Assembly (NCBI GenBank): GCA_004519485.1
Contig: CP038122.1
Coordinates: forward strand, 310,001-374,000
DNA: 64,000 nt
From: Nannochloropsis oceanica
Lineage: Eukaryota > Sar > Eustigmatophyceae > Eustigmatales > Monodopsidaceae
Direction: 5' to 3'
A model generated the notes under the pieces. It worked only from the letters and a program-made list of their open reading frames with translations. It had not been told where the DNA came from and made no database searches. Shown here piece after piece: positions 12,046-22,500 of the stretch (the first letter of the stretch is position 1; each line of letters begins with the position of its first letter). Made by a program: the position numbers and the translations under genes.

Positions 12046-13896
12046 ATTGCTCCGTCCTCCTTGACCCCCTTTCCTTCTTCTTCAACTTCATCACCGATGG
12101 CAGAGGAGGGAGAAGAAGATGAGAACGAGGACGAGGACCGCTCGGACGTCCACGGTGGAGGTACCTGCGCGCTGTCTTCCCCTCCCTTTTTCCCTTTTTC
12201 CCTCCTTTCCTGTCCTTCTCCCACCATCAGCTTCTCAACGCTCTTCCCCCTCCTCCTCCCTTCCTCCCTTTCTCCCACTGTCACCCTCTCCGGAGTGTTC
12301 CACACACCTGATGGCGCCAACAAACTCCCCTCCTCCTCCCTCCCTCCCTCCCCCTCCCGCTCTTTCCTTCCCTCCCGCCCCCCCCCCCCCAACCGACGCC
12401 TCAATCCCCCTCTCCAGCTCCTCCTTCTTCAACCCTCCATTTCCCCGTCCCGCCCTCCCTCCCTCTCTCTCCTCCTCCGTCTCTACCGTAAATCGGTCCA
12501 ACACCATCACACAACCTTCCCCTTCCCCGCTCCCTCCCTCCGAGGACGAGGACGCTGTCGAGGTCGGGGTCGACGTCATGGCATCAGCGTCCATGATCCT
12601 CGCGACGTACTTACTCAACACGCGAGTCAATGCATCGAGCAGCCCCGGCCGGTCCTGACTACTCACGGTCACGATCCACCGCCTACACCCCTTCCCTCTC
12701 TCCCTCCTTCCATTCTTCCCTCCTTCCTCCTCGTCCAACGAGGAGTGGGAGCCGGTGAGATCGGACGATGACGATGACCGGGATATTTCATGGATGTGGA
12801 CCGCAGCGCGATTCATCCTCATGGCCTCTGCGATGAGAGACATGTGAATCATGACGTCTTTGGCCTCGACTGAGAGACAGTAGCGAGGGGGGAAACGGGA
12901 GAGGTGTCTTTGGACCTGGGAGGCTGCCAAGGAGAGCGCCCGCTCTTGCTCAGTCTTGGGGAGGAGAAGGTAGGGAGGGAGGAAGGGGGGGGAAGTGGAA
13001 GGGGGAGGAGAGAGAAGGAGGTGGGCGGTGGACCAGCAGAGCTCTTTGGCGAGGGACGCCTTGTGGAGTTCACGTTTCTGGCTGCTGTTGCTGTTGCTGT
13101 TGCGACGACTGCTGCTGTTCCTGCTGGAGGATGTGATGGTTGCGGATAAAATCGGTGGAGGAGGTAGCGACTTTTTGTTTGCTACGGAAGGAAGGGACGA
13201 ACAACTGACGCTCTTATCTCCTGCTGCTCCCTCAGGCTTGGGTAAACTAACTCTGTTGCTGTTACTGTATGAAGCAGTGGCAGCACCAGACAGCACGTTT
13301 GGGGCTAGGGCGGTAGGTACCATCAAGTGAGCAATGTCCCCACAGCTCGAGGACTTGTGCACACGGAAAACCCGGGAAGACGTAAGCTTCCAACGACGTT
13401 GAGCGGGGAGGAAGGATTGAGGAGGAGGAGGAGGAGGGGGGGGGGGGAAGGAGACAGCAGTGTTCTTGCCTGAGACGGCTCGAACTTGCCTGTACTGGTT
13501 GTATACTTGCTGCTGCTGCTGTTGCTGCTCGTCTTGATGATGGTGCTCTGGCTGGGAGCTGAATGGTGGCAGCGGGCGTTTCACCATACTACCCCCCTCC
13601 CTCCTTCCTCCTCCTCCTATTCCCCTTGCAGCAGCGTGATTTGCTTGGCCTTGATGTGATGGATAACCGGATGTTTCCTGGCCCGGCGGGCTCCTCTCAG
13701 TCTTCTCCACCATCTCCAATAAGCGGGCCGCGCATTCCAGGCCTGTATGGGTGTCGGCGATTGTGTGTCGGATCGTTGTAGAGGATGACGACGACGACAG
13801 GGGTAGCGATGACGAGGCCGACGAGAACGAAATGTTCGAGGAATGGGTACAGGTGGACAGGGGGAGTGACTGGTCGTCCGAGACATGGTCAGTCAT
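9929..13896 (-). CDS. ACT-domain TKL-type protein kinase (STY-like)
   Basis: Exons on the minus strand: about 13896..11052 (with a frame change, see below), 10833..10743, 10488..10439 and 10225..9929. N-terminal ~400 residues are low complexity (S, P, Q runs). An ACT domain follows near residues 405-465 (WIVTVSSQDRPGLLDAL ... VARIMDADA), preceded by a short conserved-looking helix (AKDVMIHMSLIAEA). After another acidic/Ser spacer comes a complete kinase domain: P-loop RRGHSGTLWRG, VAVK lysine, HRDLKPDN catalytic loop built across an intron, GDFGL, TYRYMASEV in place of the usual APE, and DVYSYGIVLWELL. ACT-plus-TKL kinases are plant STY8/17/46 relatives that phosphorylate plastid transit peptides; that role here is inference. 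The upstream and downstream halves lie in different frames and meet at a run of 13 C (plus strand, 12378-12390), so either a base is miscounted there or a small unrecognised intron exists. Start is the first in-frame ATG. Confidence 0.82.
10849..10874. repeat. (GGGA)n tract in kinase intron
   Basis: GGGA units on the plus strand; on the kinase sense strand this is (TCCC)n just before the acceptor at 10834. Pairs in sequence with the tract at 11015-11047 at the other end of the same intron. Confidence 0.9.
11015..11047. repeat. (TCCC)n tract in kinase intron
   Basis: About eight TCCC units on the plus strand; on the sense strand this is (GGGA)n immediately after the donor GTAAGG at 11051. Potential G-quadruplex on the sense strand. 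Confidence 0.9.
12378..12390. repeat. Homopolymer C13 at kinase frame change
   Basis: Thirteen consecutive C on the plus strand (G13 in the mRNA sense). The kinase reading frame changes across it: the frame carrying the ACT domain lies 5' and the frame carrying the kinase domain lies 3'. Confidence 0.9.
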
Positions 13897-14920
13897 GGTT
13901 GTAGGTTGTGCAACGGCGCTCTGGGTTTTGTCTTCTTTGGGGTCCTCTGTGGCTCGAGCGAAGCCGACGGCGGTATTCCTAGTTGATGGTGTCACCACCT
14001 TCCGGCTGCCCCTCGGTTGACGCCTTGGCTCTCGGGGCCCAGGACTAGCTGGCTGGCTGCTCTTAAAGGCGAGGAGGGGCAAGCGGGAGCATTAAAATAG
14101 TCTGTGTAGGGCTTTGTGGGTGTGTACAGGTTGGGAAATAACTTGAGTGGGCCGGCAAGGCGAAATGCGAAATGGTCCATGGGTCGAAAAGCACGAGGGT
14201 TGCTTGGGCAGCTGGCTGACTGCCCTGGGTTGGAATTCCAACTGGAATAACAACATGCCGCGCCCTCTACTCCCTGCCTGGCATTACCATGTACCATGGC
14301 CTCGCTGTGACTAAGGTGCAGCTTCCCACTTAAGCTACAATAGTCGGTATCGCGAAAGCGAGAAATCCACCTTGTTCTGGAGAGGGTGTGACATGGACCC
14401 TACTTTACTTTGCTTCGGTTGTTGAAGCCACAAATGGAACGAATGCCCCCCTTCGGGAATGCAAAACAAAAAATTGGCACGTGAAAAGGTGCTGAAAATG
14501 GCTCGCGTTACGAAAATACAGGATTGCACATCTGCTTGATACTTATCCCATATTGTGTGATTTTGTCACCAAGAGGTGGTCGTAGGGGGGTGTCAATGCG
14601 CACAATTGCACGCTTCAAGCAGGAAAGAACTCCGGGCTCCGAGGAGCGGCGTCAGGCCCCCATGTTCTTCGCTGGCGCGGTAATGCCTATGCTCCCCGCT
14701 CGAGAATTTCGTGATCCTCGTGCACGAGATGCATGTACGTTTCGGTCACTGGTAGGCTACATATTCAGCGTTCGCTCCGTTCGCTCGGGATGCTGCACGG
14801 CATCCCTGCATGCGCTATTCCTCGCTTGCTTGATTATTCTGTGATGTTGACACTGCCATGGGCCGGTGGCGGCAGGGGGCATGTATTCACTTCATAATAT
14901 ACTTTCATATCTTACCATAG
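13897..14920. other. Divergent intergenic region, ACT kinase / LKR-SDH
   Basis: About 1 kb between facing-away starts. The kinase frame stays open upstream to about 14080 without an ATG, so part may be its 5' UTR. The remainder has ordinary composition with no recognisable gene or motif. Confidence 0.5.
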
Positions 14921-17900
14921 ATGTATCTTCGTGCCTTGCACTGTGGGCGAGGTCAGCCCAGGTTTCATGGGATCATGCTCTTTCCGCCCTCATCCTCAAG
15001 CCTTCCTCTTCTATCACTATCATGCCACCGTCATCGTCTCCCTCATCGCCGCGGCCTCCAATCCTCGACTGCCACAATATCCGGCATGTACCAGCACAAG
15101 CGTCGACGCCTCCTCCGTCTATTTTCGTCCTTGTCATCTTCTTCTTTCTCCTCCATCTCCTCCTCTTCCTCCAGCTTCTACCGACCTCCCGACCCCCACA
15201 CAATCGGTATCGTCCGCGAAGCTTTCGGGAAATGGGAACGACGCGCTCCCCTCGCCCCTTCCCACGTCCAAGCCTTGACACAACAAGGGATTAAGGTATT
15301 GGTGCAACCTTCGTTCCGACGGGTTTATCCAGATGAGGCCTACACGTCAAGCGGCGCAATAGTCCAAGAGGACTTGAGTCCAGCTTCGGTTATTCTGGGG
15401 GTGAAGCAAGTACCGATCGCTGCGTTGTTGCCGAATAGGACCTATTTAATGTTTGCGCACGTCTTAAAAGGGCAACCGGAAAACATGCCCCTGCTCGACG
15501 CGATCCGTTCGCAGAAGATTCGTCTCGTGGATTTTGAGTGCATCACTGAAACGGGGGAGAGAGGGGGGGCACGTCTGGTTTATTTTGGGAGGTTTGCAGG
15601 TGTGGCAGGGATGGTGGATATCTTGCAAGGGCTGGGACAGAATCTGTTGGCAAGAGGCTATAACACCCCTTTTTTGTGGTCGCCTTTGACGTACATGTAT
15701 CGGGATCTGGAGGAAGCGAAGGAGGGAGTGCGGAGGTTGGGGGAGGCGATTACAAGGGAAGGGTTGCCTCGGGATGTCTGTCCGTTGGTGATGGCTTTCA
15801 CAGGAAGAGGGCAGGTCTCACAGGGCGCACAGGAGGTGTTTGAGTTGTTGCCGCATGAGTGGGTGGAAGTCGAAGACCTTCCCAATTTGGTGGCTTCCCT
15901 CCAAGGGGAGGGAGGGGAGGAGGGAGGGAAAGCAGGAACGGTAGCGGCGCAACGGAAGGTGTATGGGGTACGGGTGAAAGAAGAGGACATGGTGGCCAGG
16001 GTCTTGGCAGGGGAGGACGATGATACGCAGAATATTACTACCACTGCCTCCTCATCCTCCTCCCCCTTCTTGTCGCGCCACTCCCACCCGGCCTCCGCCT
16101 ACAACCGAGCCGAGTATCGGTCGCACCCAGAACGTTACCGGCCCATTTTCCATGAACGCGTAGCCCCTTATGTCTCTGTATTGATTAATTGTATCTACTG
16201 GGACGGAAAATTTCCTCGGTTACTGTCCAAAGCTCAGGTGAAGGCTTTGTGGGGGAATGAGGGAGGGAAGGAAGGAGGGCAAGGTCGATTGTTGGCGGTG
16301 GCGGATGTATCATGTGACATGGAGGGGTCGTGTGAGTTTTTGACAAGGACTACGGAGATTGAGCGTCCTTTTTTCAATTACTTGCCGGAAACGGGGGAGA
16401 GTCTCGAGAGGATAGATGGGCAGGGGATTGTGGTGGGAGGGGTTGACATCCTCCCTGCCGAGCTACCCCTAGAGGCGTCGTTGGCCTTTGGTGATGCCTT
16501 GATGCCCCTGCTACCGCATTTGTTGCAAGAAACAGGCGGGGAGGGAGGAAGGGAGGGGTCGTTGCCGCCATCGCTGGAAGGGGCGGTGATTACGACGTGG
16601 GAGGGGGAGCTGGCCGAGGACTTCAAGTACATTGATTTCTTGCGGGTGGAACACGCCCGTGCCAAGCAGCTCTTTCAGCGCATTCACGGTCCGCGTCGAG
16701 GGGAGAAGCCGCCGCCTTCCCTGGCTACCTCCCTCCTGCCTAGCCAGCAGCAGGAGGGAGAGATGGAACTGCCGCACGTGACCCTTACGCTACGAGGGCA
16801 TTTGTTCGACTCGGGATTAATTAATCAGATATTGGATGTGGTGGAAGCCCGAGGTGGCGCCTTCGTGATTGCCGACTGTGAGGTTCGTCCGAATAAGGGG
16901 AAGGGTCATGGGATGGAGAAGCACTTCTCGACAATCCTTTTGGAGGTCGAGGCGTCGACCGAGGGAGAGCTACGGGACATTGTGAATCGTGTGCAGAATC
17001 TGGCGGAGCTGGTGGAATCTGCAGAGGCGAGCATCACAGAAACGAGCTACGAATCCTCCTCCTCAATCATCACGTCCCCGACGTCCTGCTCTAGCCCCAC
17101 GTCCCATTCCTCGCATTCGGCCTCCCTGGGACAAGCCACCGTGCATTCCCCCCGGCGGGTCTTGGTGCTGGGTGCAGGGCGAGTGAGCGGCCCTGCCATA
17201 GACTCTTTGAGTCAACGGCACGAGGTGGTCGTGGTGGGCGCGAATACCGAGGAAATCACCCGGCTAGGTAAGCGTCCAAAAAGCAGCAGCAACAGCAGCG
17301 GCAGCCATCGAGAAGTTGTCCTAGATGTGCGAAACGAAAACGCAGCCCTGCGCAAGCTGATGGACAAGAGCGATGTGGTCCTCTCTCTCTTACCCGCCCA
17401 CATGCACCCCGCCATTGCGCGCGATTGCCTTTCACTCAGCAAATCTCTGGTTACAACATCCTATATCTCCGAGGATCTTCGTAAAATGCATCAAGGTGCC
17501 TCAACTCAAGGGCTCGTCTTCCTCAACGAGGTCGGTTTGGACCCGGGAATGGATCATGCCAGTTCCATGCGAATCATTGACCAAGCCAAAGCAGATGGAG
17601 GCAAAATCCTCGCCTTCCGCTCCGTGTGCGGAGGTCTGCCCTCCCCAGACGCCGCAGGGAAGACACCCTTTCTTTATAAATTTTCTTGGAGCCCCCGCGG
17701 TGTGCTGACAGCCGCAGAGAACACGGCGACGTTTCTGGAGGGAGGGATGGTGGTGCGGGTAGAGGGGGAGGACCTTTTACGGCACGCCCACCCATTTCCT
17801 CCTCAAGCCTTCCCTACCATGCGATTGGAAGAACTTCCAAACCGGAATGCCTTGGTCTACCAGGAGCTGTATGGAATTCAAGAAGCCGAGACGTGTTTTC

Positions 17901-18613
17901 GGGGGACATTGAGGTACGAAGGATGGAGTGAGATCATGTATGGATGCAAAGTGCTCGGTCTGCTGTCTCATGAAAGAGTACCTGCGAAATGTGGGTCTTG
18001 GCGGGAGTATATGGCGCATGTCTTGATGGGAGGGGAAGTAAAGGAAGGAAGAAATGAAGAGGGAGTGTTAGAAGGAGAGGCGTGGCGTCGATTGAGGGCC
18101 GCAGGAGTGCAGGATCCCGCACGCGTGATGGGGGCGCTGGAGTGGTTAGGCTTGGGGATGGGAGGAGGGGTATCTTTGCCGCTGGCCGGAAGTTTAAGTG
18201 TGATTGATGCTTTTTCGGCTTTGTTGGAGGAGAAGCTGAAGTATGCACCAGGGGAAGTGGACATGGTGGCGATGCGGCATGACATAACTGTCGCCCATGG
18301 AGGGAAAGGGGGGGAGGAGGAGCGTCATCATTACCATACCTCCACTTTGCTTGTGTATGGGAATGAAAGAGACAGCGCCATGGCCATGACAGTGGGAAAG
18401 ACGGCAGCGGTTGCGACTGACCTCGTCTTGCAAGGCGAGCTGCAGAAGAAGAAGGTTTTGGGGGTACTAGCTCCTATTCTCCCTGAAATTTACTTGCCGA
18501 TCCTAGATCGATTGGCGGAGGAGGGTTTGGTGTTTGACGATAAGTGCCGGGTGATAGTGTCGGAGAGGAAGGACCAGCAGAGTGAAGGACGGGAGGATGT
18601 ATTCCTTGAGTAA
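14921..18613 (+). CDS. AASS: Bifunctional lysine-ketoglutarate reductase / saccharopine dehydrogenase
   Basis: Single-exon ORF of 1230 aa ending TAA at 18611. Catalyses the first two steps of lysine breakdown via saccharopine to alpha-aminoadipate semialdehyde, normally in mitochondria. Seen: LKR domain at residues ~93-500 (TIGIVREAFGKWERRAPLAP; YLMFAHVLKGQPENMPLLD; GRFAGVAGMVDILQGLG), a middle region with an LOR-like segment (HVTLTLRGHLFDSGLIN), and an SDH domain from ~745 (RRVLVLGAGRVSGPAID; SYISEDLR; NEVGLDPGMDHASSM). The order LKR-then-SDH and the length fit the fused animal/plant enzyme. The N terminus is Arg/Ser-rich (e.g. KRRRLLRLFSSLSSSS), consistent with a mitochondrial presequence. 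Alternative in-frame starts exist at 14975 and 15086; the latter puts that Arg/Ser stretch right at the N terminus and may be the true start. A Ser-rich insertion separates the two enzymes. Confidence 0.95.
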   Translation: MYLRALHCGRGQPRFHGIMLFPPSSSSLPLLSLSCHRHRLPHRRGLQSSTATISGMYQHKRRRLLRLFSSLSSSSFSSISSSSSSFYRPPDPHTIGIVREAFGKWERRAPLAPSHVQALTQQGIKVLVQPSFRRVYPDEAYTSSGAIVQEDLSPASVILGVKQVPIAALLPNRTYLMFAHVLKGQPENMPLLDAIRSQKIRLVDFECITETGERGGARLVYFGRFAGVAGMVDILQGLGQNLLARGYNTPFLWSPLTYMYRDLEEAKEGVRRLGEAITREGLPRDVCPLVMAFTGRGQVSQGAQEVFELLPHEWVEVEDLPNLVASLQGEGGEEGGKAGTVAAQRKVYGVRVKEEDMVARVLAGEDDDTQNITTTASSSSSPFLSRHSHPASAYNRAEYRSHPERYRPIFHERVAPYVSVLINCIYWDGKFPRLLSKAQVKALWGNEGGKEGGQGRLLAVADVSCDMEGSCEFLTRTTEIERPFFNYLPETGESLERIDGQGIVVGGVDILPAELPLEASLAFGDALMPLLPHLLQETGGEGGREGSLPPSLEGAVITTWEGELAEDFKYIDFLRVEHARAKQLFQRIHGPRRGEKPPPSLATSLLPSQQQEGEMELPHVTLTLRGHLFDSGLINQILDVVEARGGAFVIADCEVRPNKGKGHGMEKHFSTILLEVEASTEGELRDIVNRVQNLAELVESAEASITETSYESSSSIITSPTSCSSPTSHSSHSASLGQATVHSPRRVLVLGAGRVSGPAIDSLSQRHEVVVVGANTEEITRLGKRPKSSSNSSGSHREVVLDVRNENAALRKLMDKSDVVLSLLPAHMHPAIARDCLSLSKSLVTTSYISEDLRKMHQGASTQGLVFLNEVGLDPGMDHASSMRIIDQAKADGGKILAFRSVCGGLPSPDAAGKTPFLYKFSWSPRGVLTAAENTATFLEGGMVVRVEGEDLLRHAHPFPPQAFPTMRLEELPNRNALVYQELYGIQEAETCFRGTLRYEGWSEIMYGCKVLGLLSHERVPAKCGSWREYMAHVLMGGEVKEGRNEEGVLEGEAWRRLRAAGVQDPARVMGALEWLGLGMGGGVSLPLAGSLSVIDAFSALLEEKLKYAPGEVDMVAMRHDITVAHGGKGGEEERHHYHTSTLLVYGNERDSAMAMTVGKTAAVATDLVLQGELQKKKVLGVLAPILPEIYLPILDRLAEEGLVFDDKCRVIVSERKDQQSEGREDVFLE

Positions 18614-19586
18614 GTTTGATGTTAATGGGTGGATGGTGTAAGCTTGGTCATAGTAGAAGAGATGTCTCATAAAATGAGCACAGAAAGAGAGGGTGCAAAA
18701 GTAAGGCTTATCAAATAGGACAGCATAGAAGTGGCTTGATTGTTGTCATCTGATGCAACGAAACGACTGCCTTGGTAGAAGGACCCATGATGGAGGGACA
18801 GTATAGTGTGCATATGTGGATTCCCATGCGGTAGAGAGGCAGATATCTTACATATCAAAAAAGAGAATATTCCGGAAGGACCGTAAAGTCAAGAAAAGGA
18901 AGAAAGGAGAGAGAACGTGCCTAATTTTATCTCATTTGGGGTTACAGCATGGCTGAAAACCCACCAGCCAAATAAAAACCAAAAAGATGACACACTTTCT
19001 TGAGCCTCTTGATTGAGTTTGTGTGCGCGATCCAGTGAGACAGCCATTTGTCTTCTGGGCAGTCCAACCGAAAATAAGACGTCAAGTTATTGATTGATTG
19101 ATTGGTCAACGAGTTCAATGTTAACCTAGATTAATTTACTACATCGAAATACTTTAATGGAATAATAACAACCTCCTCCCCCCCCACCCTCGCTTCAAGA
19201 AAACTTTTGAAGATGACAAAGAATTCTTACCACCGCAAATAAAAGCTGCGAACGACAAGTCAAAATGTTTCTTCCTAGGTACATGAGCAAGGATGGGTGT
19301 TTGGTGGTGCTGTGTGACATGAGCAAGTAACCTTTTGATGGTGAAGGGACGTGCCGAATAATCTCGTACGTTGCCCAGCTTCTTGAAGGAGTTCCTCGCC
19401 GAGTGGAGTTGTGGGGGAGCCTTATAAAAGCATGCGCGCGATGTTCGCCCTTTGCAACTCTATCACTGGTGGTGGTTGCAGTGGGTGTCACAATGCAGCA
19501 TGCTGACAACGGTGTTCAGAACTCAAAATGCCTTCACACTACCACCTCTGAGCATGTTTATCCTTGCTTCGAATGAAATATGATGG
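18614..19586. other. Intergenic region, LKR-SDH / DGAT2
   Basis: 970 bp between two genes on the same strand. Holds a TTGA-type tetranucleotide repeat near 19091-19105 and a C-run near 19180. Presumably carries the DGAT2 promoter; no element or gene can be assigned. Confidence 0.5.
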
Positions 19587-22500
19587 ATGCTTGCTTCTTC
19601 ACTCGACACACCTGCGACCAGAACCCGCCCATCTCACCGCCATCATTTCAAAACGCTTGTACACACACAGCCAGACACAATGAAACGACGACGGCCCCAC
19701 ATAGAAAACGCACCGTCACCTGCTGCGGGAATACCACTCCCGGACGCATCACACCGTTCCACCCTTCCGTCTCGTACCAAGACGTTCTCCATCTCCTCCT
19801 CCTACTCGTACTTCCCCACCTCATCCCTCTCCTCAAATTCCTCTGCCTCTTTCCCTATCGCGTCATGGGCAAGGAAACCCTCCAACTTCTTTCGACGCCG
19901 GTGGAGGAAGTTCAAGCAACGTAAGTGGAGAGATCCAGCCGAGGCGAGCTCAGCATGGACCCCTGAAGGAGAGGATGACGAGGAAGAGGAAGACGACACA
20001 GACATTGGACTTCCCCCGCCCGAACGACGTCCACGATCCATTATTTCAATGCCAAGGCAACAGCCAATGGAAGTTGCTGCCTTCATTTCTGCTGATGCAG
20101 GTGCCGGATCACTTTCAGCAGTAGCAGCGGCAGCAGCCACAGTCGCCTCGCGTCGTGCCAAAGAGGCAGGGGAAGCGACTGTACGGCGGCAACAACTATG
20201 GAAATTGAAGGGTTTTTTAGCGCTGTACACCACGCTACTAGTCGTGAGTTTTGCTCTTACGGTTTGGGCGGATTTGACGTGGTTGGTGCCGCAATTACTC
20301 AAGGTGTCCCTAGCACTACAAGCGACTTCTGCCGTGTTTTTCTGCTTGGTCGTACCTTTGACCCATTTCTCCGGGACTTTTTTCTTTCGGCAATGGAGGT
20401 TCTGGCAGCCTTTTCAGGGCGGGGCGCGCTTCATTGTGTTCCAGGCGATTAGCTGGACGTTCTACGCCTTGTGCCTTGTCCTTGCTGTGTGTTGCTTGCT
20501 GTTTTGGGCGCGTCTGGCCAAGTACACTTTCGGCCTGATCACGTCTTTTGGTGTCTTTGGTGTGCTATCGCAGGTTTTCATGGTGACGAGCTTGGTAGTA
20601 TATGAACGACAGCAGCATAAGCAGTGGTTGCGGCGGGAGAAGGACGAGGACGAGAAGATGATAGGGAAAAAGAGAAAGAATGAGGAGGAACGGATAGAGG
20701 AAGAGGAGAAGAAGGAGAAGAAGGAATCCTCACACTTGCCGATATGTCCATCAACAGCAGCCGGAGGACGAAAAATACCTCTCTCAGAAACGGCAGCAAC
20801 AACAGCAGCGGAGGACGAGGAAGGAAAAAAGAACAACGATGACGGCAATCACCATGTGCAGCAGCTGCAACAACAAGATGAAGAAGAAAAAGCAGGTGGA
20901 GGATTGATCCGTCTGCTTCAAAGTCTGTACAAAGAGATATTTTTCCAGCATCACTTGGCCTTGGCAATCGTGGCCGTGGGCCTGGCCATACTGGCGGAGT
21001 GTCTATGGACGATGGAGGAGGGGGGAACGGTGGGAGTGTGGGGTGGGATGGTTGAGGGTCATCAAAAGGATTTCGCAAGGGCCGCAGGACTGCTGTCGGT
21101 GTTGTTGTTTGCTGTTGTTGTCTTTAGCACGTACGGGATAGGTGGACAGGTGGCTGGTGGAAGGGAGGGAAGGCGAGAGGGAGGGAGGGAAGGTAGAGCG
21201 CACCAAAAGGCCGTACGAAAGCAATGGCGCTTTTGGCAGCCATTTTTAGGAGGGGCCAAGTTTATGCTATTGCAGGGATTAAGCTGGTCTTTTTTGACGC
21301 TGTCCATTGTGGTAGAAATCTTGTTTGTTATCTCGACGTTTGCGGTGGGGTTTGAGTTGTTTGTGGGAGCGGCTGTGGTAGCGGGCGGCTTCTTTTTGGT
21401 CTCGGAAGTGTTGATGATTGTGAGCTTGCATTTTTACATGCCTACGACGACTACGACTGTGACCACTACGGGATTGACGGTGATGGAGAAGAAGGTGGAG
21501 GAGGTGGAGGAGATGTTGGTGGAGAGGGAGGGAGTGGAGAAGGACGAGATGATGATGGAGGAAAAGGTGGACGTGACGACAGCGGCGACGACAAACGCTC
21601 TCCTAAGAACCGGAAAGCAGCGGCTGCTCTTGGCCAAAGAAAGTGCTACGACAACTACTACTACCGTGACAATGACCACGGAGCAGACCAGCAAGACGTC
21701 TACTTCATTTATGCCTGTCCGGGTCGACGAGGCTTCCCTTGAGCAATTCCGCCGGCTCACCGTTATAACCGTTCTGAGCAACATGCAATACCTGCCCTTC
21801 CTCCTTCCCATCCTTCCCTTTATTCTCTCCGGTCTCCCTCTCCCTGTGGCATCTTTGCACTGGTTCGGGGCTTTTTGTTGTCTGACATCAGCAGTCGTTT
21901 TGAATGCCTATGTCAAAACCACGTTGGCCAAAGCGGGGCATCGTCTTAACTCCTTCCAGCGCTCCCTTCTTCATGCCCTCCCCTCGCTCATTTATGCAGC
22001 CCCGGGCGTTATTTGCTTTTTTGCGTGGAAGCAACACCAAGGTGGGAGGGGGGACGGGAAGCAGGGCGCGGTGTCCGCGTTCCCGGCTTGGGCGGTGCTC
22101 ACGGCCATGCATTATCTGTACCTTTTTCTCACGTTTCGCGGAAAACCGGAAGTGACGGGAGAGAGATATTTGGGCGAAAAGTTAGAGTTGTGGAAAGGCG
22201 GTTGGTCTCTTTACTATTTTTTGGAAGGGATAGATCAATATTTTCAGGCGAGGTTTGTTTTTATGGACCCGAATCTGGATCTGAAGGGGAAACCGCATGT
22301 GTTGGCGTTTCACCCGCATGGAGTTCAGCCATTTACGACGTGTTGGATTCAACTTTCGCGGGCCTGGAGAGAGGGGGTGGGGAAAGGACAGAGGTTTTGT
22401 GTAATGACTGCGAGTGTCATGCACTATGTGCCTTTGATGCGCGATATTCTACAGTGGCTCGGGGGGCGGGAAGTGAGCAGGGAAGCCATTTCGTACGCAC

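Noticed and set aside
12061-12771. Plus-strand Ser/Pro-rich ORF of 236 codons
   Set aside because: Antisense of the ACT kinase spacer; pure low complexity with no domain.
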